Shown piece by piece: positions 29,288 to 37,919 of a DNA stretch of 64,000 nucleotides. Under the pieces are notes generated by a model. It was not told the origin of the DNA and did not search any database. It saw only the letters and a program-made list of their open reading frames with translations. The DNA is from Micromonospora sp. WMMD1082 (GTDB taxonomy: Bacteria; Actinomycetota; Actinomycetes; Mycobacteriales; Micromonosporaceae). Numbering within the stretch: position 1 is the first letter of the stretch; each line of letters begins with the position of its first letter. The position numbers and the translations under genes are program-made. The DNA is taken from contig NZ_JARUBM010000002.1 in NCBI RefSeq assembly GCF_029626175.1, positions 4,977,001-5,041,000 on the forward strand, written 5' to 3'.

Positions 29288-29947
29288 ATGAGCATCATGC
29301 TGGACGAGGCGGTGGAGCTGACCCGTACCGGCGATCTGTGGGTCTTCCGTGGTCGCAGCGTGCCCGACCGCGCCATCCAGCTGACCACCAACAGCCCGGT
29401 CAACCATGTGGGCATGGCGGTGGTGTTGGACGACATGCCGCCGCTGATGTGGCATGCCGAGTTGGGTCGCTCACTGCCGGACATGTGGACCGGCACCCAC
29501 CAGCGTGGCGTGCAGCTGCACGACCTGCGGGACGCGGTCTGCGTCTGGGCGAACCGGTACGGCCAGCGGGCCTGGCTGCGCCAGCTCGATCCGCCGGCCG
29601 ACGCGGAGATGGAGCGGTCGGTGCTACGGACGATCGCCAGGCTGGACGGCACGCCGTTCCCGTCCACGGCCCAGCTGGCCTGGCGATGGTTGCGGGGACG
29701 GGTGCCGTCGCCGCGGTTGCCGGTGCCACCGGCCCGGCGGCGCGCCCCGGCGGTGCGGGAGCTGGCCCTGGAGACCGCGTACTGCGCGGAGGTCGTGGCG
29801 GTCAGCTACGAGGCGATGGGGCTGCTGCCGGCGGGCCGGCGGCCGAACTGGTACGACCCGGGTCGGTTCTGGAGCGGCGACGACCTCGGCCTGCACGGTG
29901 GTGCCCGGCTGGGCAGCGAGATCGAGGTGCTGATCCCACCGCGCTGA
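29288..29947 (+). CDS. Permuted papain-like (YiiX/C92-type) cysteine hydrolase-like protein
   Basis: 219 residues. The histidine comes before the cysteine, as in permuted papain-fold enzymes: H40 in SPVNHVGMAVV and C166 in TAYCAEVVAVSYEAMGL. The opening GDLWVFRGRS matches the YiiX/NlpC-like start. No signal peptide is seen. Enzymes of this fold cleave amide or lipid bonds; the substrate is unknown. It is divergent from the small membrane protein, with only 19 bases between, so control elements must lie within coding sequence. Confidence 0.7.
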   Translation: MSIMLDEAVELTRTGDLWVFRGRSVPDRAIQLTTNSPVNHVGMAVVLDDMPPLMWHAELGRSLPDMWTGTHQRGVQLHDLRDAVCVWANRYGQRAWLRQLDPPADAEMERSVLRTIARLDGTPFPSTAQLAWRWLRGRVPSPRLPVPPARRRAPAVRELALETAYCAEVVAVSYEAMGLLPAGRRPNWYDPGRFWSGDDLGLHGGARLGSEIEVLIPPR

Positions 29948-29984
29948 GGTTTCACCGACCGGCGCACCGGCAACTGTCTGCGGC

Positions 29985-30374
29985 GTGACTGCTTCCACCG
30001 ATCTCGACACGCTGGCGGATTTCTTCGACCGGTACGGCGTGGCCCTGACCGCCGGGGACCTGCCCGCGATCGCCCGCTGTTACGCCCTGCCCGGGCTGGT
30101 GGTGGCCGACACCTACAGCTTCTCGTTCCACTCGCCGGCGGCGGTGGCGCTGTCCTTCGTGGGCGCCGCGCCGGACTACACCGAGCATGAGCTGGTCGCC
30201 GCGCACGCCGACATCGAGCAGGTGCAGCAGGTTTCCGCACTGCTCGTCGAGGTGGCGGTGCGCTGGGAGTTCCTGGACAGCCAGGGCCGGCAGGTGCCCG
30301 GCGAGCGCTACCGCTACCTGCTGCGCAGCACCGAGGACGGGCCGGCCATCTGCACGGTCGTGCGGACGGGCTGA
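29985..30374 (+). CDS. NTF2/SnoaL-like small protein
   Basis: 129 residues from GTG (MTASTDLDTLADFFDRYG). The pattern of an N-terminal helix (LADFFDRYGVALTAGDLPAIARCY) followed by curved strands (ADTYSFSFHSPAAV, ALLVEVAVRWEFLD) is that of the NTF2-like fold. No catalytic residues can be assigned. It follows the papain-like gene by 37 bases and could be co-transcribed. Confidence 0.65.
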   Translation: MTASTDLDTLADFFDRYGVALTAGDLPAIARCYALPGLVVADTYSFSFHSPAAVALSFVGAAPDYTEHELVAAHADIEQVQQVSALLVEVAVRWEFLDSQGRQVPGERYRYLLRSTEDGPAICTVVRTG

Positions 30375-30531
30375 GCCACCGCCGGTGCCGCCCGGACCGT
30401 CCACCGGCCAGGTGCCGGGCGCCGTACCGGCGGGCGGATCGACCCGTCGGGCCGGTTCGCCCCCCGCCCGTTTCGTGGCCCGGGGCGGCGTGACTAGGCT
30501 GTCGCGTCGGCGACGACGAGTGGGGACCTCA

Positions 30532-31416
30532 ATGTCAGTGCGGCCGTCCGGCGACGAGATCGGTGACGCGACCGGCGCGAAGACCGGTGATGACGCCGGT
30601 GACGCGACGGGTGCGAAGACCGGTGACGCGACCGGCGATGAGGCCGGCGGGGCGGGTACGGCCGGCGACGGCGGTGACGCGGGCGGGGCTGCCGGTGGGC
30701 GCACGCTGCCCAGGATGATCGCCTCCGCGCCCTGGGTGGTGGCGCTGGTCGGTATCGCGGTGCTGGCGGTGCTGCTGGTGGTGGCGCTGCTGTCGTTCCG
30801 GGGCCCCGAGCGGCCGACGGCCCGGGAGCCCGGTCCGCCGATGCTCCTGCCGACGCACGCGACGACGGACGGGTCCGCGCAGCCGGGAGGTCCGGCGACG
30901 GCGCCCGCCACCTCGTCCGCCTCGGCCACGCCGACCCGGCCGGCCACACCCACCGAATCGGTTCCACCGACCGGGTCGGCCCCGCCCACCGCGTCGTCGG
31001 CACGTCCGGCGGATACCTCGGCCGGGCTGGCGCCGTCGCACGCCAGCGGGTCGCCGAGCGCTCCCGCCCAGGCGCCGCCGGCCGGCCAGACCGGTGCGGT
31101 CTCCGCCAGCTACCGGGTCCAGGACAGCGGCGACGCGGAGTCCTTCCAGGCGCAGTTGGTGGTCCGCAACGGCACCGACCGGTCGAGCGACTGGCAGGTG
31201 GAGCTGCGCTTCGGCGGTGGCGTCACGGGCGTCCGCGCGTCCAGCGGCCCGGGCGTCTCGGTGACCATCAGGGGCAGCGGGTGGTACCTGCTCAGCGGCA
31301 CCGGTCAGCTCGGCGCCGGCGCGCAGCAGTCGGTGCACCTCCGGTTCACCCGTACCGGGGGTGGGGAATATCCGGCACAATGTACGGTCAACGGCGCTAC
31401 CTGCGGGATCGGCTGA
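30532..31416 (+). CDS. Membrane-anchored protein with CBM2-like C-terminal domain (first of a pair)
   Basis: 294 residues. The N-terminal 60 are Gly/Asp/Thr-rich with a 12-residue repeat (GDATGAKTGDDA and GDATGAKTGDAT, a 36-base DNA repeat). One membrane helix lies near 65-88 (WVVALVGIAVLAVLLVVALL). A long Pro/Thr/Ser linker follows, and the last 100 residues have the two-cysteine beta-sandwich pattern of CBM2 (SYRVQDSGDAESFQAQLVVR to CTVNGATC). The surface tryptophans that bind cellulose in CBM2 are mostly absent, so sugar binding is doubtful. The next gene has the same layout. Confidence 0.7.
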   Translation: MSVRPSGDEIGDATGAKTGDDAGDATGAKTGDATGDEAGGAGTAGDGGDAGGAAGGRTLPRMIASAPWVVALVGIAVLAVLLVVALLSFRGPERPTAREPGPPMLLPTHATTDGSAQPGGPATAPATSSASATPTRPATPTESVPPTGSAPPTASSARPADTSAGLAPSHASGSPSAPAQAPPAGQTGAVSASYRVQDSGDAESFQAQLVVRNGTDRSSDWQVELRFGGGVTGVRASSGPGVSVTIRGSGWYLLSGTGQLGAGAQQSVHLRFTRTGGGEYPAQCTVNGATCGIG

Positions 31417-31497
31417 CCCGGTGTCAGCACAGGTGTGGGCGCTGCTCGGCGTAGCTGGAGATCGTTACGCTTGCCGAGCCGTCCGCTGAGGAGAGAT

Positions 31498-32199
31498 ATG
31501 CCCGGTATGCGTCGCGCTCCGCGCCAGATCCCGCCCCGCGGCTCCGCCGCCGTCGCCTCGTCCTCGCCGTGGATCCTGGTCTCGATCGGCGTCGGCATCA
31601 TGGTGGTGCTGATCGTCGTCGCGGTCGGCGCGTACCGTGGCCCCGGGCCGGACTTCCAGCCGGCGCCGCCGGAGCCGCCGCCGGTGGCCGCCGTACCGGT
31701 GCCGGAGCGGGCGTCGTCGGCGGGGCGGGAGGCATCGGCGCCGCCGTCCCCGGCGGTGCCGGGGCTGTCGCCGCGCCGGACGGGGCCACCGAGCCCCACC
31801 CCGACCGCGTCGCCCACGCCGTCGCCGTCGGCGCCGCCGTCACCCGCCGCGTCCTCCCCGACGGCGTCGGCGCCCGCGCCGCCGGCCCCGCTGGAGGTGC
31901 GGTACCGGGTGACGAACAGCTTCCAGGGCGGCTTCGTCGCCGAACTGCGGATCCGCAACACCTCGCGCGACGAACTCGACTGGGTGGCGCGGGTGGACTA
32001 TCCGGGTGGTCGGGTGGTCGCGGCCTGGCTGGTGGGCGTTCCACAGGGGACGTTCAGCGGTGTCGGCGGCACCCTGACCTACCGCAGCGGTCGGGATCTG
32101 GCGGGTGGCGCGTCGGTGCGACTGCGCTTCCACATCGAGTCCGCCCCGTCCCGCCCGGCGAGCTGCCGGGTTTCCGGGCGCGCCTGCGACGGACTGTAG
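31498..32199 (+). CDS. Membrane-anchored protein with CBM2-like C-terminal domain (second of a pair)
   Basis: 233 residues, with ATG behind GAGGAGAG. A membrane helix lies at about 25-46 (WILVSIGVGIMVVLIVVAVG), then a Pro/Thr/Ser-rich linker, then a CBM2-like domain (VRYRVTNSFQGGFVAELRIR to CRVSGRAC). It shares its plan with the gene before it and is likely a paralogue. Only a few aromatic residues remain where CBM2 domains contact cellulose. Probably displayed outside the membrane; function unknown. The pullulanase gene follows 130 bases later. Confidence 0.72.
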   Translation: MPGMRRAPRQIPPRGSAAVASSSPWILVSIGVGIMVVLIVVAVGAYRGPGPDFQPAPPEPPPVAAVPVPERASSAGREASAPPSPAVPGLSPRRTGPPSPTPTASPTPSPSAPPSPAASSPTASAPAPPAPLEVRYRVTNSFQGGFVAELRIRNTSRDELDWVARVDYPGGRVVAAWLVGVPQGTFSGVGGTLTYRSGRDLAGGASVRLRFHIESAPSRPASCRVSGRACDGL

Positions 32200-32225
32200 G
32201 GCGAGGGCCGGTCAACTCTCTCTCC

Positions 32226-32296
32226 TTGCGCAAGCGTCCCCTTTGTTGCGGGCGTGTTTGCAAGGTATTGCAGAATGTTTCCGCAAGAGCTAGCGT
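32226..32296 (+). promoter_or_regulatory. Promoter and TTGC-rich operator region of the pullulanase gene
   Basis: TTGCAG (32268) and TAGCGT (32291) are spaced by 17 bases and make a good promoter. Overlapping it are repeated TTGC/GCAA words: TTGCGCAA, TTGTTGCGGG, TTTGCAAGG, TATTGCAGAA and CCGCAAG. TTGCA-type repeats are typical sites of LacI-family maltose or starch regulators in actinomycetes, so control by such a repressor is likely. The repressor gene is not in the window. Confidence 0.55.
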
Positions 32297-32329
32297 GCGG
32301 GCCATTCAGCGACCAGAGGAAGGCCGTCG

Positions 32330-35300
32330 ATGAAACCCCCGCCGACAGTGCGCAAGGCCGTGCTCGCCCTCGTCTTCCTACTCACCCTCACCCTGGCCGG
32401 CACGCCGGTCGCGACGAACCCCGCCGCCGCGGCCGGCGCGGCGCCCGGCACTGCCTCGCCCGGCGCCGGTGCGGCCGGCGCCACCGGCGCGGTCACCTGG
32501 AACACCGAACCCTCCGCCGCGGCCCTGCTCGCCGCGGGCGGCAGCCGGACGAGGGCCGAGCAGTTCTACTTCGTCCTGCCGGACCGGTTCGCCAACGGCG
32601 ACCCGCGCAACGACCGGGGCGGCCTGACCGGAGACCGGCTGCGCACCGGGTACGACCCCACGGACAAGGGGTTCTACCAGGGCGGTGATCTCAACGGGCT
32701 GATCGACCGGCTCGACTACATCGAAGGGCTGGGCACCACCGCCATCTGGCTCGCCCCGGTGTTCACCAACCGCCCCGTGCAGGGCACGGGCGACGACGTC
32801 TCGGCCGGCTACCACGGCTACTGGATCACCGACTTCACCCAGGTCGACCCGCACTTCGGCAGCGCGGCCGAGCTGAAGAAGCTGGTCCAGCTCGCGCACC
32901 GGCGCGGCATCAAGGTCTACCTCGACGTCATCGTCAACCACACCGCCGACGTGATCCGCTACGTCGAGGACCGCTACGACTATGTCGACAAGGGCACCGC
33001 GCCCTACCGCGACGCGCGGGGCCGGCCGTTCGAGGACCGCAACTACGCCGACGGCAGCCGGGCCTTCCCCGCGGTGGGCACGGACTCCTTCCCGTACACC
33101 CCGACCTTCGAGACCCCGGCCGACGCGAAGGTCAAGGTCCCGGCGTGGCTGAACGACCCGACCATGTACCACAACCGCGGTGACTCGACCTTCGTGGGGG
33201 AGAACAGCGAGTACGGCGACTTCTTCGGCCTCGACGACCTGTGGACCGAGCGTCCCGAGGTGGTCCGCGGCATGACGAAGATCTACGCGGACTGGGTGCG
33301 GGCCACCGGTGTCGACGGTTTCCGGCTGGACACGGTCAAGCACGTCAACATGGACTTCTGGCCGCAGTTCAGCCAGGGCGTCAACCAGGCGGCGGCCCGC
33401 GCCGGCAAGAAGGACTTCTTCATGTTCGGCGAGGTGTACAGCGCCGACCCGGAGATCGCCTCCAGCTACGTCCGCCAGGGCGGGCTGCCGGCCACCCTGG
33501 ACTTCGGCTTCCAGGAGGCGGCGCGGAGCTTCACCGCCAACGACGGGGCCGCGACGGCGCTGGCCGAGGTGTACGCCCGCGACGACCTGTACGCCGCCCG
33601 GGACACCCACGCGGGCCGGCTGACCACCTTCCTCGGCAACCACGACATGGGCCGGATCGGGGCGTTCATCGCGAACGGCCCCACCGACCCGGCCACCCAC
33701 CTGCGCCGCGACCAGCTCGCCCACGAGCTGATGTTCCTCACCCGGGGGCAGCCGGTGATCTACTCCGGCGACGAGCAGGGCTTCACCGGTGCCGGCGGGG
33801 ACAAGGACGCCCGGCAACCGATGTTCGCCTCGCGGACGCCGGACTACCTCGACGACGACCTGCTCGGCACCGACCGTACCCACGCGGTCGACCAGTTCGA
33901 CCGCGCGCACCCGCTCTACCGGAGCATCGCCGAGCTGGGCCGGCTGCGCCAGGCGCACCCGGCCCTGCGCGACGGCGTGCAGGTCACCCGGTACGCGGCC
34001 GACGGCCCTGGCGTCTTCGCCTTCTCCCGGTTCGACCCGGACAACCGCACCGAGTACGTGGTGGCGGTCAACAACGCCACGAGCGCGCAGACTGTCACGG
34101 TGGACACCTGGTCGGGCGGCGCCACCTTCACCGGCATCCACGGCGCCACCGGCCGGACGGCTGCCGCCGGTGACGGCACCCTGACCCTGACCGTGCCGCC
34201 GCTGTCGGCAGTGGTGCACCGGGCCGGCACGCCGGTCGCGCTGCCCACCGCCACGCCGGGTCTCACCCTCACCGGCCTGGACGAGCCGGTGGCCACCCGG
34301 GCCGAGGTGACCGCCCGGGTCACCGGTGATCCGCTGGCCACCGTCACGGTCGCCGCCCGGGTCGGCGGCGGGACGTGGACCCTGCTCGGCTCGGCCCACC
34401 GCGCGCCGTACACCGTGCATCACGACCTGGCCGGCCTGCCCGCCGGCACGAGGGTCGAGTACAAGGCGGCGGTGCGCGACGGCCGGGGGCGCACCGCGAC
34501 CACCCGCGCCACCGCCACGGTGGGCACCCCCGACCAGTCCGGCTCGTCCCGGGACTGGCTGGTGGTGCACCACCAGCGTCCCGACGGCGACGACACCGAC
34601 TGGGTGCTGTACGCCTGGGGCGACATCGACCCGGCGTACGCCACCGAGTGGCCGGCGGGCCAGCCGTTCGCCGGTGCCGACGACTACGGGCGGTTCGCCT
34701 GGGTGAAGCTCAAGCCGGGCGCGACGTCGGTCGGGTTCCTGGTGGTCGACGCCGACGGCAACAAGGACGTCGACAACGACCGGATCGTCGACGTGACGCA
34801 GACCGGTGAGGTCTGGGTCAAACAGGGCGACCCGGCGACCTACCAGACCCGGGAGGAGGCCACCGGCGCCCCCGCGCCCCCGGTAGAGGAGGGTACGGCG
34901 GTGATCCACTACCACCGGCCGGACGGGAACTACGACGGCTGGGGCCTGCACCTGTGGGACGGCGCGGCCAGCCCCACCGACTGGGCGAACCCGATGCCGC
35001 CGACCCGGATCGACTCCTTCGGCGCCGAGTTCCGGGTGCCGCTGGCCGAGGGGGCGACGGGGCTCAGCTACATCATCCACTCCGGTGACGACAAGGATCT
35101 GCCGCAGGACCAACGGCTCGACTTCGCCGACGCCGGCCGGGAGGTGTGGTTGGTCGCCGCGACACCGGGCCGGCTGCTGCCCGCGACGGCCACCGGCACC
35201 GGTACGGACACCGACATCAGCCGGCAGCGGGCGCACTGGATCGACCGGTCCACCGTCGCCTGGCGCACCGGCCCCACCGACGGCCGGGCGTACGCGCTGG

Positions 35301-37837
35301 TGACCGCCGCTGCCGGCGGGGTGAGCGTGGTCGACGGGGAGCTGGTCGGGGCGTACCGCGAACTGCCGTTGGCGGCGCAGCGCAACGGGCTCACCGAGGC
35401 CCAGCGCGCGGCGTTCCCGCACCTGTGGGACCACCGGGCGTTCACGCTGGACCGGCGGGACCTGGCCGAGGTGCCGGCGGCGCTGCGCGGGCAGCTGCTG
35501 GTGACCGAGCGGGCGGCCGACGGCACCCTGCTCGGCGCCACCGGTGTGCAGATTCCGGGGGTGCTCGACGACGTGTACGCCCCGGCCACCTCCGCCCGGC
35601 TCGGCGCGACCTTCACCGGCGGTGTGCCGACCCTGGCGGTCTGGGCGCCGACCGCCCGGACGGTGTCGCTGGAGCTGTTCGACTCGCCCACCGCGACGCC
35701 GCGCACGGTGGCGATGCGCCGCGACGACCGCACCGGCGTCTGGTCGGTACGCGGTGCCCGCGACTGGACCGGCGCGTACTACCGCTACCGGGTGCAGGCG
35801 TGGCAGCCGGCGGCGCAGCGGCTGGTGACCGCCTCGGTGACCGACCCGTACTCGGTGGCGCTGGCGGCGGACTCCACGCACAGCCAGATCGTCGACCTGA
35901 CCGACGAGAGGCTGGCCCCGGCCGGCTGGGCGAGGCTGCGCAAGCCGGCGGCGGTGCCCCCGGCCAAGGTGCAGATCTCCGAGCTGTCGGTGCGCGACTT
36001 CTCCATCGCCGACCGCACCGTGCCGGCCGACCGGCGGGGCACGTTCCTCGCCTTCACCCACCCGGGCACCGCCGGGATGCGGCACCTGACGGCGATCGCT
36101 GACGCCGGGGTGACCCACCTGCACCTGCTGCCCGCGTTCGACTTCGCCACCATCCCGGAGCGGCGGGCCGACCAGCGGCAGCCGGACTGCGACCTGGCGG
36201 CCCTGCCGCCGGACTCGGAGCGGCAGCAGGAGTGCGTCGCGGCGGTGCGGGACACCGACGGCTACAACTGGGGGTACGACCCGCTGCACTACACCGTCCC
36301 GGAGGGCGGGTACGCCGTCGACCCGGAGGGCGCCCGGCGCACCACCGAGTTCCGGCAGATGGTCGCCGGGGTCAACGCCGCCGGCCTGCGGGTGGTCATG
36401 GACGTGGTCTACAACCACACCTCGGCCGCCGGCACCGACCCGAAGTCGGTGCTCGACCAGATCGTCCCCGGCTACTACCACCGGCTGCTCGACGACGGCA
36501 CGGTGGCCACCTCCACCTGCTGCGCCAACACCGCGCCGGAACACGCCATGATGGGCAAGCTGGTGGTCGACTCGCTGGTCACCTGGGCGAAGGCGTACAA
36601 GGTGGACGGTTTCCGCTTCGACCTGATGGGCCACCATCCGAAGGCGAACATCCTGGCGGTGCGCGCCGCGCTGGACCGGCTGACCGTGGCCCGCGACGGG
36701 GTGGACGGCAGGGCGATCCTGCTCTACGGCGAGGGCTGGAACTTCGGCGAGGTCGCCGACGACGCCCGGTTCGTGCAGGCGACGCAGGCCAACATGGCCG
36801 GCACCGGGATCGGCACGTTCAACGACCGGTTGCGCGACGCGGTACGCGGCGGCGGCCCGTTCGACGACAACCCGCGCCGGCAGGGCTTCGCCTCCGGATT
36901 GTTCACCGACCCCAACGGCGACCCGGTCAACGGCCCGGCGGCCGAGCAGCGGGCCCGGTTGCTGCACCAGCACGACCTGGTCAAGGTCGGGCTGGCCGGC
37001 AACCTGCGCGGCTACCGGTTCACCGACTCGGCGGGCCGGGCGGTGACCGGCGCCCAGGTCGACTACAACGGCTCACCGGCCGGCTACACGGACGCGCCGG
37101 GGGAGTCGGTCACCTACGTCGACGCGCACGACAACGAGATCCTGTACGACGCGCTGGCGTACAAGCTGCCGCAGGCCACCTCGGCCACCGACCGGGCCCG
37201 GATGCAGGTGCTCGCCCTGGGCACGGTGGTGATGAGTCAGGGTGCGGGCTTCGTGACCACCGGCACGGAGCGGCTGCGGTCGAAGTCGCTGGACCGCAAC
37301 TCGTACAACTCGGGGGACTGGTTCAACCAGATCCGCTGGGACTGCACCCAGGGCAACGGGTTCGGCATCGGCCTGCCGGCGGCCGAGGACAACCGGGACA
37401 AGTGGCCGTACGCGAAGCCGCTGCTGGCCGATCCGTCGCTGGTGCCGGACTGCGCGGCGGTCGCGCTGACCGACACCCGGTACGCGGAGCTGCTGCGCAT
37501 CCGGGCCTCCTCGCCGGTCTTCGGGCTGCCCACCGCGCAGGAGGTGCAGCGACGGGTCGCCTTCCCGCTGTCGGGCCGGGACGAGACACCGGGGGTGCTG
37601 ACCATGACCCTCGACGCCCGTGGCCTCGGCGGCGCGTGGCGGTCGGTGACGGTGGTCTTCAACGCCACCCCGACGGCCGCGACGCAGCGGGTCACCGGGC
37701 TGCGCGGGGCGGACGTCACGCTGCATCCGGTGCTGCGTGGGTCGGCCGATCCGGTGTTGCGAACGGCCTCGTTCGAGAAGTCCAGCGGCACGTTCACCGT
37801 GCCGGCGCGCAGCGTGGCGGTCTTCGTCCAGCGTTGA
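32330..37837 (+). CDS. pulA: Secreted amylopullulanase (alpha-amylase plus pullulanase)
   Basis: 1,835 residues with a signal peptide (MKPPPTVRKAVLALVFLLTL, cut near AAAA at about 36). The first GH13 unit (about 65-630) has the nucleophile in GVDGFRLDTVKH (near 330), acid in MFGEVYSADPE (near 366) and GNHDMGRIG (near 437). Two pullulanase-associated CBM41-like domains follow (VVHHQRPDGDDTDW near 740; VIHYHRPDGNYDGW near 857), then a CBM48-like module (near 1085) and a second GH13 with YKVDGFRFDLMGHH (near 1425), LLYGEGWNFGE (near 1464) and DAHDNEILYD (near 1595). It hydrolyses alpha-1,4 and alpha-1,6 bonds of starch and pullulan outside the cell. Full-length and intact. Confidence 0.95.
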   Translation: MKPPPTVRKAVLALVFLLTLTLAGTPVATNPAAAAGAAPGTASPGAGAAGATGAVTWNTEPSAAALLAAGGSRTRAEQFYFVLPDRFANGDPRNDRGGLTGDRLRTGYDPTDKGFYQGGDLNGLIDRLDYIEGLGTTAIWLAPVFTNRPVQGTGDDVSAGYHGYWITDFTQVDPHFGSAAELKKLVQLAHRRGIKVYLDVIVNHTADVIRYVEDRYDYVDKGTAPYRDARGRPFEDRNYADGSRAFPAVGTDSFPYTPTFETPADAKVKVPAWLNDPTMYHNRGDSTFVGENSEYGDFFGLDDLWTERPEVVRGMTKIYADWVRATGVDGFRLDTVKHVNMDFWPQFSQGVNQAAARAGKKDFFMFGEVYSADPEIASSYVRQGGLPATLDFGFQEAARSFTANDGAATALAEVYARDDLYAARDTHAGRLTTFLGNHDMGRIGAFIANGPTDPATHLRRDQLAHELMFLTRGQPVIYSGDEQGFTGAGGDKDARQPMFASRTPDYLDDDLLGTDRTHAVDQFDRAHPLYRSIAELGRLRQAHPALRDGVQVTRYAADGPGVFAFSRFDPDNRTEYVVAVNNATSAQTVTVDTWSGGATFTGIHGATGRTAAAGDGTLTLTVPPLSAVVHRAGTPVALPTATPGLTLTGLDEPVATRAEVTARVTGDPLATVTVAARVGGGTWTLLGSAHRAPYTVHHDLAGLPAGTRVEYKAAVRDGRGRTATTRATATVGTPDQSGSSRDWLVVHHQRPDGDDTDWVLYAWGDIDPAYATEWPAGQPFAGADDYGRFAWVKLKPGATSVGFLVVDADGNKDVDNDRIVDVTQTGEVWVKQGDPATYQTREEATGAPAPPVEEGTAVIHYHRPDGNYDGWGLHLWDGAASPTDWANPMPPTRIDSFGAEFRVPLAEGATGLSYIIHSGDDKDLPQDQRLDFADAGREVWLVAATPGRLLPATATGTGTDTDISRQRAHWIDRSTVAWRTGPTDGRAYALVTAAAGGVSVVDGELVGAYRELPLAAQRNGLTEAQRAAFPHLWDHRAFTLDRRDLAEVPAALRGQLLVTERAADGTLLGATGVQIPGVLDDVYAPATSARLGATFTGGVPTLAVWAPTARTVSLELFDSPTATPRTVAMRRDDRTGVWSVRGARDWTGAYYRYRVQAWQPAAQRLVTASVTDPYSVALAADSTHSQIVDLTDERLAPAGWARLRKPAAVPPAKVQISELSVRDFSIADRTVPADRRGTFLAFTHPGTAGMRHLTAIADAGVTHLHLLPAFDFATIPERRADQRQPDCDLAALPPDSERQQECVAAVRDTDGYNWGYDPLHYTVPEGGYAVDPEGARRTTEFRQMVAGVNAAGLRVVMDVVYNHTSAAGTDPKSVLDQIVPGYYHRLLDDGTVATSTCCANTAPEHAMMGKLVVDSLVTWAKAYKVDGFRFDLMGHHPKANILAVRAALDRLTVARDGVDGRAILLYGEGWNFGEVADDARFVQATQANMAGTGIGTFNDRLRDAVRGGGPFDDNPRRQGFASGLFTDPNGDPVNGPAAEQRARLLHQHDLVKVGLAGNLRGYRFTDSAGRAVTGAQVDYNGSPAGYTDAPGESVTYVDAHDNEILYDALAYKLPQATSATDRARMQVLALGTVVMSQGAGFVTTGTERLRSKSLDRNSYNSGDWFNQIRWDCTQGNGFGIGLPAAEDNRDKWPYAKPLLADPSLVPDCAAVALTDTRYAELLRIRASSPVFGLPTAQEVQRRVAFPLSGRDETPGVLTMTLDARGLGGAWRSVTVVFNATPTAATQRVTGLRGADVTLHPVLRGSADPVLRTASFEKSSGTFTVPARSVAVFVQR

Positions 37838-37840
37838 CGA

Positions 37841-37876
37841 ACCGGCCCCCTTCCGCGGTTGCGGAAGGGGGCCGGT
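37841..37876. terminator. Strong hairpin between convergent genes
   Basis: ACCGGCCCCCTTCCGC and its exact complement form a 16-bp stem with loop GGTT, starting 3 bases after the pullulanase stop and 43 bases from the convergent stop. Confidence 0.85.
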
Positions 37877-37919
37877 CTGCGTTACCCGGTCGGGTGGCCG
37901 GTGGCCGCCCGCCCCGCGA

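Noticed and set aside
32378..36973. Very long open frame on the reverse strand inside the pullulanase gene (about 1,530 codons)
   Set aside because: It mirrors the pullulanase codons; the translation is Val/Gly/Arg/His-rich with no domain, typical of a high-GC antisense frame.
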